Assembly: GCF_050947335.1 (NCBI RefSeq)
Contig: NW_027473318.1
Coordinates: forward strand, 1,426,001-1,490,000
Length of the DNA stretch: 64,000 nt
Direction: 5' to 3'
Source: Megachile rotundata
Lineage: Eukaryota > Arthropoda > Insecta > Hymenoptera > Megachilidae
The notes below the pieces were generated by a model. That model did no database searches, was not told the DNA's origin, and was given only the letters and a program-made list of their open reading frames with translations. Below, piece by piece: positions 1 to 13,052 of the stretch. Made by a program: the position numbers and the translations under genes. Positions within the stretch are counted from its first letter, which is position 1, and the number at the start of each line of letters is the position of its first letter.

Positions 1-1322
1 CAATCAGACAATCACAATCATACAATCACAATCATACAATCACAATCATACAATCACAATCATACAATCACAATCATACAATCACAATCATACAATCACA
101 ATCATACAATCACAATCATACTTTCACCATCATACTATCACAATCATACAATCACAATCATACAATCACAGTCATACAATAACAATCATATAATCACAAT
201 CATACTATCACAATCATATTATCACAACCATACAATCACAATCATACAATCACAATCATATAATCACAATCATACAATCACAATCATACAATCACAATCA
301 TACAATCACAATCAAAGAATCACAATCATACAATCCCAATCATACAATCGCAAGCATACAATCACAATCATACAATCTCAATCATACAATCACAAACATA
401 CAATCACAATCATACAATCATAGTCATACAATTACAATCATACATCACAATCATACAATCACAATCATACAATCGCAATCATACAATTACAATATCCCAA
501 ATACAATCTCCCAAATACAATCATACAATCACAATCATACATACACAATCATACAATCACAATCATACAATCGCAATCATACAATCGCAATCATACAATT
601 ACAATATCCCAAATACAATCTCCCAAATACAATCATACAATCACAATCATACAATCACAATCATACAATCACAATCATACAATTGCAATCATACAATTAC
701 AATATCCCAAACACAATCTCCCAAATACAATCTCCCAAATAAAATCTCCCAAATAAAATCATACAATCACAATCATACAATCACAATCATACAATCACAA
801 TCATACAATCACAATCATACAATCGCAAGCATACAATCACAATCGTACAATCACAATCGTACAATCACAATCGCACAACCACAATCAGACAATCACATTC
901 ATACAATCACAATCATACAATCACAATCATACAATCACAATCATACAACCACAATCATACAATCACAATCATACTTTCACAATCATACTATCACAATCAT
1001 ACAATCACAATCATACAATCACAGTCATACAATAACAATCATATAATCACAATCATACTATCACAATCATACTTTCACCATCATACTATCACAATTATAC
1101 AATCACAATCATACAATCACAGTCATACAATAACAATCATACAATCACAATCATACAATCACAATCATACAATCACAATCATACAATCACAATCATACTA
1201 TCACAATCGTACAATCACAATTGTACAATCACAATCGCACAACCACAATCAGACAATCACAATCATACAATCACAATCATACAATCACAATCATACAATC
1301 ACAATCATACAATCACAATCAT
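1..1322 (+). repeat. Left segment, 1.2-kb HOR copy 1
   Basis: From the ACTTTCACC monomer at 120, this segment repeats 1,203 bp downstream (ACTTTCACC at 1,323; AAAGAATC at 314 and 1,517; ACATACAC at 539 and 1,742). The length 1,203 equals 86 x 14 minus 1, fitting one 13-bp ACATCAC monomer per copy. It carries ACTTTCACC, ATAATCAC, ATTATCAC, AAAGAATC, ACAATCCC and CGCAAGCAT variants, then two ATCCCAAAT cassettes. The 194-bp spacing from ACTTTCACC to AAAGAATC is shared with the copy near 59.1-59.3 kb, so this end resembles the right end more than its neighbours. No gene is present. Confidence 0.8.
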
Positions 1323-2525
1323 ACTTTCACCATCATACTATCACAATCATACAATCACAATCATACGATCACAGTCATACAATAACAATCATATAATCAC
1401 AATCATACTATCACAATCATATTATCACAATCATACAATCACAATCATACAATCACAATCATATAATCACAATCATACAATCACAATCATACAATCACAA
1501 TCATACAATCACAATCAAAGAATCACAATCATACAATCCCAATCATACAATCGCAAGCATACAATCACAATCATACAATCTCAATCATACAATCACAAAC
1601 ATACAATCACAATCATACAATCATAGTCATACAATTACAATCATACATCACAATCATACAATCACAATCATACAATCGCAATCATACAATTACAATATCC
1701 CAAATACAATCTCCCAAATACAATCATACAATCACAATCATACATACACAATCATACAATCACAATCATACAATCGCAATCATACAATCGCAATCATACA
1801 ATTACAATATCCCAAATACAATCTCCCAAATACAATCATACAATCACAATCATACAATCACAATCATACAATCACAATCATACAATCACAATCATACAAT
1901 CACAATCATACAATCGCAATCATACAATTACAATATCCCAAACACAATCTCCCAAATACAATCTCCCAAATACAATCTCCCAAATAAAATCATACAATCA
2001 CAATCATACAATCACAATCATACAATCACAGTCATACAATCACAATCATACAATCACAATCATACTTTCACAATCATACAATCACAATCATACAATCACA
2101 ATCATACAATCACAGTCATACAATCACAGTCATACAATCACAATCTTACTATCACAATCATACAATCACAATCATACAATCACAATCATACAATTACAAT
2201 CTCCCAAATACAATCTCCCAAATACAATCACCCAAATACAATCATACAATCACATTCATACAATCATAATCATACAATCACAATCATACAATCACAATCA
2301 TACAATCACAATCATACAATCACAATCATACAATCACAATCATACAATCACAATCATACAATCACAATCATACAATCACAATCATACAATCACAATCATA
2401 CATTCAAAATCATGCAATCACAATCATACAATCACAATCATACTATCACAATCGTACAATCACAATCGTACAATCACATTCGCACAACCACAATCAGACA
2501 ATCACTATCATACAATCACAATCAT
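1323..2525 (+). repeat. Left segment, 1.2-kb HOR copy 2 (diverges after about 2.0 kb)
   Basis: Matches the previous segment at a lag of 1,203 bp until about 1.9 kb. The lag then becomes 1,231 bp (AAACACAATC at 709 and 1,940), meaning two monomers were gained here. After about 2.0 kb the order of variants departs from copy 1: CAGTC monomers, an ACTTTCACAATC monomer, a CTTACTATC junction and an ACCCAAAT cassette near 2.2 kb. The end of this unit is therefore arbitrary. A private variant is ACGATCACAGTCAT near 1,365. No gene is present. Confidence 0.65.
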
Positions 2526-3799
2526 ACAATCACAATCATACAATCACAATCATACAATCACAATCATACAATCAAAATCACATAATCGCATTCATACAAT
2601 CGCAATCATACAATCACAATCATACAATCGCAATCATACAATCACAGTCATACAATCACAATCATACAATCACAATCATACTATCACAATCATACAATCA
2701 CAATCATACAACCACAATCATACAATCACAATCATACAATCATAATCATACAATCACAATCATACAATGACAATCATACAATCACAATCATACAATCACA
2801 ATCATACAATCGCAAGCATACAATCACAATCGTACAATCACAATCGTACAATCACAATCGCACAACCACAATCAGACAATCACATTCATACAATCCCAAT
2901 CATACAATCACAATCATACAATCACAATCATACAATCACAATCATACTTTCACAATCATACTATCACAATATTACAATCACAATCATACAATCACAGTCA
3001 TACAATAACAATCATATAATCACAATCATACTATCACAATCATACTTTCACCATCATACTATCACAATCATACAATCACAATCATACAATCACAGTCATA
3101 CAATAACAATCATACAATCACAATCATACAATCACAATCTTACAATCACAATCATACAATCACAATCATACTATCACAATCGTACAATCACAATCGTACA
3201 ATCACAATTGTACAATCACAATCAGACAATCACAATCATACAATCACAATCATACAATCCCAATCATACAATCACAATCATACAATCACAATCATACAAT
3301 CACAATCATACAATCGCAATCATACAATCGCAATCATACAATCACAATCATACAATCTCAATCATACAATCACAATCATACAACCACAATCAGTACAATC
3401 ACAATCATACAATCACAATCATACAATCACAATCATACTTTCACAATCATACAATCACAATCATACAATCACAATCATACAATCACAGTCATACAATCTC
3501 AATCATACAATCTCAATCATACAATCACAATCATACAATCATAATAATACAATTACAATCATACATCACAATCGTACAATCACAATCATACAACCGCAAT
3601 CATATAATCACAATCATACAATCGCAATCATACCATTACAACCTCCCAAATACAATCTCCCAAATACAATCTCCCAAGTACAATCTCCCAAATACAATCA
3701 TACAATCACAATCATACAATCACAATCATACAATCACAATCATACAATCACAATCATACTTTCACAATCATACAATCACAATCATACAATCACAATCAT
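2526..3799 (+). repeat. Irregular satellite segment
   Basis: Ordinary 14-bp monomers with mixed cassettes and no clean long tandem duplication that I could see. It contains the CGT-CGT-CGC-ACC-CAG cassette near 2.83-2.88 kb, two ACTTTC cassettes near 2.95-3.06 kb, a TCCCAAAT cassette with one TCCCAAGT variant near 3.65 kb, and a unique 15-bp monomer at 3,380-3,394. The open frame starting at 2,767 runs 482 codons to 4,215, but it is the stop-free repeat frame and not a gene. Confidence 0.7.
3380..3394 (+). repeat. 15-bp monomer (unique)
   Basis: An ACAACCACAATCAG monomer followed by one extra T, shifting the repeat phase by +1. No second copy of this exact form was seen. Confidence 0.85.
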
Positions 3800-4610
3800 T
3801 CAATAATTATCGTACAATCACAATCGTACAATCACAATCGCACAACCACAATCAGACAATCACACTCATACAATCACAATCATACAATCACAATCATACA
3901 ATCACAATCATACCATCACAATCATACTTTCACAATCATACAATCACAATCATACAATCACAATCATACAATCACAGTCATACAATCACAATCATACAAT
4001 CACAATCATACTATCACAATCATACAATCACAATCATACAATCACAATCATACAATCACAATCATACAATCATAATCATACAATCACAATCATACAATCA
4101 CAATCATACAATCACAATCATACAATCACAATCATACAATCACAATCATACAATCGCAAGCATACAATCACAATCATACAATCTCAATCATACAATCCCA
4201 ATCATACAATCATAATCATACAATTACAGTCATACATCACAATTATACAATCACAATCATACAATCGCAATCATACAATCACAATCATACAATCACAACC
4301 ATACAATCGCAATCATACAATTACAATATCCCAAATACAATCTCCCAAATACAATCATACAATCACAATCATACAATCACAATCATACAATCACAATCAT
4401 ACAATCAAAATCACACAATCGCATTCATACAATCGCAATCATACAATCACAATCATACAATCGCAATCATACAATTACAATCTCCCAAATACAATCTCCC
4501 AAATACAATCACCCAAATACAATCATACAATCACAATCATACAATCATAATCATACAATCACAATCATACAATCACAATCATACAATCACAATCATACAA
4601 TCACAATCAT
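3800..4610 (+). repeat. 811-bp tandem sub-repeat, copy 1
   Basis: Starts at the variant monomer TCAATAATTATCGT. The matching monomer TCAATAATAATCGT lies 811 bp downstream at 4,611, and the ACCATCAC monomer recurs at the same lag (3,912 and 4,723). The length equals 58 x 14 minus 1, consistent with one 13-bp monomer inside. It contains the CGT-CGC-ACC-CAG-ACACTC cassette, ACTTTC and CAGTC monomers, an ATCCCAAAT cassette and an ACCCAAAT cassette. No gene is present. Confidence 0.75.
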
Positions 4611-5250
4611 TCAATAATAATCGTACAATCACAATCGTACAATCACAATCGCACAACCACAATCAGACAATCACACTCATACAATCACAATCATACAATC
4701 ACAATCATACAATCACAATCATACCATCACAATCATACTTTCACAATCATACAATCACAATCATACAATCACAATCATACAATCACAGTCATACAATCAC
4801 AATCATACAATCACAATCATACAATCACAACCATACAATCACAATCATACAATCACAATCATACTTTCACAATCATACTATCACAATCATACAATCACAA
4901 TCATACAATCACAGTCATACAATAACAATCATATAATCACAATCATACAATCACAGTCATACAATCACAATCATACAATCACAATCATACAATCACAACC
5001 ATACAATCACAATCATACAATCACAATCATACAATCACAATCATACTATCGCAATCATACAATCACAATCATACAATCACAATCATACGATCACAATCAT
5101 ACAATCACAATCATACAATCACAATCATTCAATCACAATCATACATTCAAAATCGTGCAATCACAATCATGCAATCACAATCATGCAATCACAATCATAC
5201 TTTCACAATCATACAATCACAATCATACAATCACAATCATACAATCACAA
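4611..5250 (+). repeat. 811-bp tandem sub-repeat, copy 2 (partial)
   Basis: Follows copy 1 in order through the ACCATCAC, ACTTTC and CAGTC monomers, then departs after about 4.8 kb into repeated ACTTTC/ACTATC cassettes. It ends near a run of ATG-bearing GCAATC monomers (5,158-5,190), which also supply the start codons of several spurious open frames. No gene is present. Confidence 0.6.
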
Positions 5251-5686
5251 TCATACAATCGCAATCATACAATCGCAATCATACAATCGCAATCATACAA
5301 TCACAATCATACAACCACAATCATACAATCGCAATCATACAATCACAATCATACAATCTCAATCATACAATCACAATCATACAATCATAATCATACAATT
5401 ACAATCATACATCACAATCATACAATCGCAATCATACAATCGCAATCATACAATCACAATCATACAATCGCAATCATACAATCACAATCATACAATCTCA
5501 ATCATACAATCACAATCATAGAATCATAATCATACAATTACAATCATACATCACAATCATACAATCACAATCATACAATCGCAATCATACAATCACAATC
5601 ATACAATCTCAATCATACAATCACAATCATACAACCACAATCAGACAATCACAATCATACAACCACAATCATACAATCACATTCAT
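5251..5686 (+). repeat. Array A leading fragment
   Basis: Corresponds to 9,318-9,753 at a lag of 4,067 bp. Both hold runs of CGCAATC monomers, TCTCAATC monomers, two 13-bp ACATCAC monomers and an ACAACC-CAG cassette just before the TCGCGA-bearing monomer. It lacks the extra A insertion that makes the 15-bp monomer in the later copies. Its left boundary is approximate. Confidence 0.6.
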
Positions 5687-5700
5687 ACAGTCGCGAGCAT
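5687..5700 (+). repeat. TCGCGA-bearing marker monomer 1
   Basis: ACAGTCGCGAGCAT is the most G-rich monomer seen and the only one holding the palindrome TCGCGA. It marks the phase of array A. Confidence 0.92.
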
Positions 5701-8700
5701 ACAATCACAATCATACAATCTCAATCATACAATCACAATCATACAATCATAATCATACAATTACAATCATACATCACAATCATACAATCACAATCATACA
5801 ATCATAATCATACAATCACAATCATACCATCACAATCATACTATCACAATCATACAATCACAATCATACAATCACAATCATACAATCACAATCATACAAT
5901 CACAATCATACATTCAAAATCATGCAATCACAATCATACAATCACAATCATGCAATCACAATCATACAATCGCAATCATACAATCACAATCATACAATCG
6001 CAATCATACAATTACAATCTCCCAAATACAATCTCCCAAATACAATCTCCCAGATACAATCATACAATCACAATCATACAATCACAATCATACAATCATA
6101 GTCATACAATTACAATCATACATCACAATCATACAATCACAATCATACAATCACAATCATACAATCACAATCATACAACCACAATCATACAATCGCAATG
6201 ATACATTCAAAATCATGCAATCACAATCATACAATCACAATCATGCAATCACAATCATACAATCACAATCATACAATCACAATCATACCATCACAATCAT
6301 ACTTTCACAATCATACAATCACAATCATACAATCACAATCATACAATCACAGTCATACAATCACAATCATACAATCACAATAATACTATCACAATCGTAC
6401 AATCACAATCAGACAATCACAATCATACAATCACAATCATACAATCATAATCATACAATCACAATCATACAATCACAATCATACAATCACAATCATACAA
6501 TCACAATCATACAATCGCAAGCATACAATCAGAATCATACAATCTCAATCATACAATCACAATCATACAATCATAATCATACAATTACATTCATACATCA
6601 CAATCATACAATCACAATCATACAATCGCAATCATACAATCACAATCATAAAATCGCAATCATACAATTACAATCTCCCAAATACAATCTCCCAAATACA
6701 ATCAAACAATCACAATCATACAATCACAATCATACAATCACAATCATACAATCACAATCATACTATCACAATCGTACAGTCACAATCGTACAATCACAAT
6801 CGCACAACCACAATCAGACAATCACAATCATACAATCACAATCATACAATCACAATCATACAATCACAATCATACAATCATAATCATACTTTCACAATCA
6901 TACTATCACAATCATACAATCACAATTATACAATCACAGTCATACAATAACAATCATATAATCACAATCATACTATCACAATCATACAATCACAATCATA
7001 CAATCACAATCGTACAATCACAATCGTACAATCACAATCGCACAACCACAATCAGACAATCACAATCATACAATCACAATCATACAATCACAATCATACT
7101 TTCACAATCATACAATCACAATCATACAATCACAATCATACAATCACAGTCATACAATCACAGTCATACAATCACAATCATACTGTCACAATCATACAAT
7201 CACAATCATATAATCACAATCATACAATCACAATCATACAATCACAATCATACAATCACAATCATACAATCACAGTCATACAATCACAGTCATACAATCG
7301 CAATCATACTATCACAATCATAAAATCACAATCATATAATCACAATCATACAATCACAATCATACAATCACAATCAAAGAATCACAATCATACAATCACA
7401 TTCATACAATCGCAAGCATACAATCACAATCATACCATCTCAATCATACAATCACAATCATACAATCATAATCATACAATTACAATCATACATCACAATC
7501 ATACAATCACAATCATACAATCGCAATCATACAATTACAATATCCCAAATACAATCTCCCAAATACAATCATACAATCACAATCATACAATCACAATCAT
7601 ACAATCACAATCATACAACCACAATCATACAATCGCAATCATACATTCAAAATCATGCAATCACAATCATACAATCACAATCATGCAATCACAATCATGC
7701 AATCACAATCATACAATCAGAATCATACAATCACAATCATTCAATAACAATCGTACAATAACAATCGTACAATCACAATCGTACAATCACAATCGCACAA
7801 CCACAAGCATACAATCACAATCATACAATCTCAATCATACAATCACAATCATACAATCATAATCATACAATTACAGTCATACATCACAATCATACAATCA
7901 CAATCATACAATCGCAATCATACAATCGCAATCATACAATTACAATCTCCCAAATACAATCTCCCAAATACAATCTCCCAAATACAATCAAACAATCAGA
8001 ATCATACAATCACAATCATACAATCACAATCATACAATCACAATCATACTATCACAATCGTACAATCACAATCGTACAATCACAATCGCACAACCACAAT
8101 CAGACAATCACATTCCTACAATCACAATCATACAATCACAATCATACAATCACAATCATACAATCACAATCATACTTTCACAATCATACTATCACAATCA
8201 TACAATCACAATCATACAATCGCAAGCATACAATCACAATCATACAATCACAATCATACAATCGCAATCATATAATGACAATATCCCAAATACAATCTCC
8301 CAAATACAATCATACAATCACAATCATACAATCACAATCATACGATCACAATCATACAATCACAATCATTCAATCACAATCATACATTCAAAATGATGCA
8401 ATCACAATCATACAATCATATTCATACAATCACAATCATACAATCACAATCATACAATCACAATCATACAATCACAATCATACAATCACAATCATACAAT
8501 CACAATCATACAATCACAATCATACAATCACATTCATACAATCGCAAGCATACAATCACAATCATACAATCTCAACCATACAATCACAATCATACAATCA
8601 TAATCATACAATTACAATCATACATCACAATCATACAATCACAATCATACAATCGCAATCATACAATTACAATATCCCAAATACAATCTCCCAAATACAA

Positions 8701-9710
8701 TCATACAATCACAATCATACAATCACAATCATACAATCACAATCATACTATCACAATCGTACAATCACAATCATACAATCGCAATCATACAATCACAATC
8801 ATACAATCACAATCATACATTCAAAATCATGCAATCACAATCATACAATCACAATCATGCAATCACAATCATACAATCATAATCATGCAATCACAATCAT
8901 ACAATCACAATCGTACAATCACAATCGTACAATCACAATCGCACAACCACAATCAGACAATCACAATCATACAATCACAATCATACAATCACAATCATAC
9001 AATCACAATCATACAATCACAATCATACAATCACAATCATACAATCACAAAAATACAATCATAATCATACAATCACAATCATACAATCGCAATCATACAA
9101 TCACAATCATACAATCATAATCATGCAATCACAATCATTCAATAATAGTCGTACAATCACAATCGTACAATCACAATCGCACAACCACAATCAGACAATC
9201 ACACTCATACAATCACAATCATACAATCACAATCATACCATCACAATCATACTTTCACAATCATACAATCAGAATCATACAATCACAATCATACAATCAC
9301 AGTCATACAATCACAATCATACAATCACAATCATACAATCGCAATCATACAATCGCAATCATACAATCACAATCATACAACCACAATCATACAATCGCAA
9401 TCATACAATCACAATCATACAATCTCAATCATACAATCACAATCATACAATCATAATCGTACAATTACAATCATACATCACAATCATACAATCGCAATCA
9501 TACAATCGCAATCATACAATCACAATCATACAATCGCAATCATACAATCACAATCATACAATCTCAATCATACAATCACAATCATAGAATCATAATCATA
9601 CAATTACAATCATACATCACAATCATACAATCACAATCATACAATCGCAATCATACAATCACAATCATACAATCTCAATCATACAATCACAATCATACAA
9701 CCACAATCAG

Positions 9711-9725
9711 AAAAATCACAATCAT
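9711..9725 (+). repeat. 15-bp monomer AAAAATCACAATCAT
   Basis: Carries an A-tract with one extra base after an ACAACC-CAG monomer. It recurs 3,285 bp downstream at 12,996 but not at the homologous site near 5,644, so it arose after the split from array A copy 0. Confidence 0.88.
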
Positions 9726-9753
9726 ACAACCACAATCATACAATCACATTCAT

Positions 9754-9767
9754 ACAGTCGCGAGCAT
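9754..9767 (+). repeat. TCGCGA-bearing marker monomer 2
   Basis: Same variant, 4,067 bp after the first copy. Confidence 0.92.
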
Positions 9768-12700
9768 ACAATCACAATCATACAATCTCAATCATACAAT
9801 CACAATCATACAATCATAATCATACGATTACAGTCATACCTCACAATCATACAATCACAATCATACAATCGCAATCATACAATCACAATCATACAATCGC
9901 AATCATACAATTACAATCTCCCAAATACAATCTCCCAAATACAATCTCCCAAATACAATCAAACAATCACAATCATACAATCACAATCATACAATCACAA
10001 TCATACAATCACAATCATACAATCACAATCATACTATCACAATCGTACAGTCACAATCGTACAATCACAATCGCACAACCACAATCAGACAATCACAATC
10101 ATACAATCACAATCATACAATCACAATCATACAATCACAATCATACAATCATAATCATACTTTCACAATCATACTATCACAATCATACAATCACAATTAT
10201 ACAATCACAGTCATACAATAACAATCATATAATCACAATCATACTATCACAATCATACAATCACAATCATACAATCACAATCGTACAATCACAATCGTAC
10301 AATCACAATCGCACAACCACAATCAGACAATCACAATCATACAATCACAATCATACAATCACAATCATACTTTCACAATCATACAATCACAATCATACAA
10401 TCACAATCATACAATCACAGTCATACAATCACAGTCATACAATCACAATCATACTGTCACAATCATACAATCACAATCATATAATCACAATCATACAATC
10501 ACAATCATACAATCACAATCATACAATCACAATCATACAATCACAGTCATACAATCACAGTCATACAATCGCAATCATACTATCACAATCATAAAATCAC
10601 AATCATATAATCACAATCATACAATCACAATCATACAATCACAATCAAAGAATCACAATCATACAATCACATTCATACAATCGCAAGCATACAATCACAA
10701 TCATACAATCTCAATCATACAATCACAATCATACAATCATAATCATACAATTACAATCATACATCACAATCATACAATCACAATCATACAATCGCAATCA
10801 TACAATTACAATATCCCAAATACAATCTCCCAAATACAATCATACAATCACAATCATACAATCACAATCATACAATCACAATCATACAACCACAATCATA
10901 CAATCGCAATCATACATTCAAAATCATGCAATCACAATCATACAATCACAATCATGCAATCACAATCATGCAATCACAATCATACAATCAGAATCATACA
11001 ATCACAATCATTCAATAACAATCGTACAATAACAATCGTACAATCACAATCGTACAATCACAATCGCACAACCACAAGCATACAATCACAATCATACAAT
11101 CTCAATCATACAATCACAATCATACAATCATAATCATACAATTACAGTCATACATCACAATCATACAATCACAATCATACAATCGCAATCATACAATCGC
11201 AATCATACAATTACAATCTCCCAAATACAATCTCCCAAATACAATCTCCCAAATACAATCAAACAATCAGAATCATACAATCACAATCATACAATCACAA
11301 TCATACAATCACAATCATACTATCACAATCGTACAATCACAATCGTACAATCACAATCGCACAACCACAATCAGACAATCACATTCCTACAATCACAATC
11401 ATACAATCACAATCATACAATCACAATCATACAATCACAATCATACTTTCACAATCATACTATCACAATCATACAATCACAATCATACAATCGCAAGCAT
11501 ACAATCACAATCATACAATCACAATCATACAATCGCAATCATATAATGACAATATCCCAAATACAATCTCCCAAATACAATCATACAATCACAATCATAC
11601 AATCACAATCATACGATCACAATCATACAATCACAATCATTCAATCACAATCATACATTCAAAATGATGCAATCACAATCATACAATCATATTCATACAA
11701 TCACAATCATACAATCACAATCATACAATCACAATCATACAATCACAATCATACAATCACAATCATACAATCACAATCATACAATCACAATCATACAATC
11801 ACATTCATACAATCGCAAGCATACAATCACAATCATACAATCTCAACCATACAATCACAATCATACAATCATAATCATACAATTACAATCATACATCACA
11901 ATCATACAATCACAATCATACAATCGCAATCATACAATTACAATATCCCAAATACAATCTCCCAAATACAATCATACAATCACAATCATACAATCACAAT
12001 CATACAATCACAATCATACTATCACAATCGTACAATCACAATCATACAATCGCAATCATACAATCACAATCATACAATCACAATCATACATTCAAAATCA
12101 TGCAATCACAATCATACAATCACAATCATGCAATCACAATCATACAATCATAATCATGCAATCACAATCATACAATCACAATCGTACAATCACAATCGTA
12201 CAATCACAATCGCACAACCACAATCAGACAATCACAATCATACAATCACAATCATACAATCACAATCATACAATCACAATCATACAATCACAATCATACA
12301 ATCACAATCATACAATCACAATCATACAATCACAAAAATACAATCATAATCATACAATCACAATCATACAATCGCAATCATACAATCACAATCATACAAT
12401 CATAATCATGCAATCACAATCATTCAATAATAGTCGTACAATCACAATCGTACAATCACAATCGCACAACCACAATCAGACAATCACACTCATACAATCA
12501 CAATCATACAATCACAATCATACCATCACAATCATACTTTCACAATCATACAATCAGAATCATACAATCACAATCATACAATCACAGTCATACAATCACA
12601 ATCATACAATCACAATCATACAATCGCAATCATACAATCGCAATCATACAATCACAATCATACAACCACAATCATACAATCGCAATCATACAATCACAAT

Positions 12701-13038
12701 CATACAATCTCAATCATACAATCACAATCATACAATCATAATCATACAATTACAATCATACATCACAATCATACAATCGCAATCATACAATCGCAATCAT
12801 ACAATCACAATCATACAATCGCAATCATACAATCACAATCATACAATCTCAATCATACAATCACAATCATAGAATCATAATCATACAATTACAATCATAC
12901 ATCACAATCATACAATCACAATCATACAATCGCAATCATACAATCACAATCATACAATCTCAATCATACAATCACAATCATACAACCACAATCAGAAAAA
13001 TCACAATCATACAACCACAATCATACAATCACATTCAT
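9754..13038 (+). repeat. Array A HOR copy 1 (3,285 bp)
   Basis: Delimited by the TCGCGA-bearing monomers at 9,754 and 13,039. It contains a 13-bp ACCTCAC monomer near 9,839 that recurs in the next copy. Lags to copies 0 and 2 shift between 3,257, 3,271 and 3,285 bp, always in steps of 14. This shows single-monomer gains and losses within otherwise near-identical copies. The AAAAATC 15-bp monomer just upstream at 9,711-9,725 is shared with the start of copy 2 but is absent from copy 0, so copies 1 and 2 are the closer pair. Confidence 0.85.
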
Positions 13039-13052
13039 ACAGTCGCGAGCAT
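13039..13052 (+). repeat. TCGCGA-bearing marker monomer 3
   Basis: Same variant, 3,285 bp after the second copy. No further copy was found downstream. Confidence 0.92.

Larger units (their letters stand above)
5687..9753 (+). repeat. Array A HOR copy 0 (4,067 bp)
   Basis: Delimited by the TCGCGA-bearing monomers at 5,687 and 9,754. Most of it matches the next copy at a lag of 3,257-3,271 bp (AAACAATC at 6,704 and 9,961; ACAGTCAC at about 6,777 and 10,048; ATGACAATATC at 8,275 and 11,546). The extra roughly 0.8 kb therefore sits between about 5.7 and 6.7 kb and is close to 58 monomers. The copy carries TCCCAAAT cassettes near 6.05, 6.68, 7.55, 7.95 and 8.3 kb. All open frames inside are stop-free repeat frames. 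Confidence 0.8.

Noticed and set aside
600..760. CCCAAAT clusters as remnants of an inserted foreign sequence
   Set aside because: They keep the 14-bp phase and the ACAATC first half, so they are a diverged monomer subfamily rather than an insertion.
2767..4215. 482-codon ATG-initiated open frame as a possible low-complexity protein gene
   Set aside because: The same peptide is read in all three + frames of the satellite. The ATG comes from one variant monomer, and no promoter, splice signal or non-repeat sequence surrounds it.
5158..5190. Clustered ATG codons as translation starts
   Set aside because: They arise from ACATTCAAAATCAT followed by GCAATC monomers, a recurring satellite cassette present many times. 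They have no consistent context beyond the repeat.
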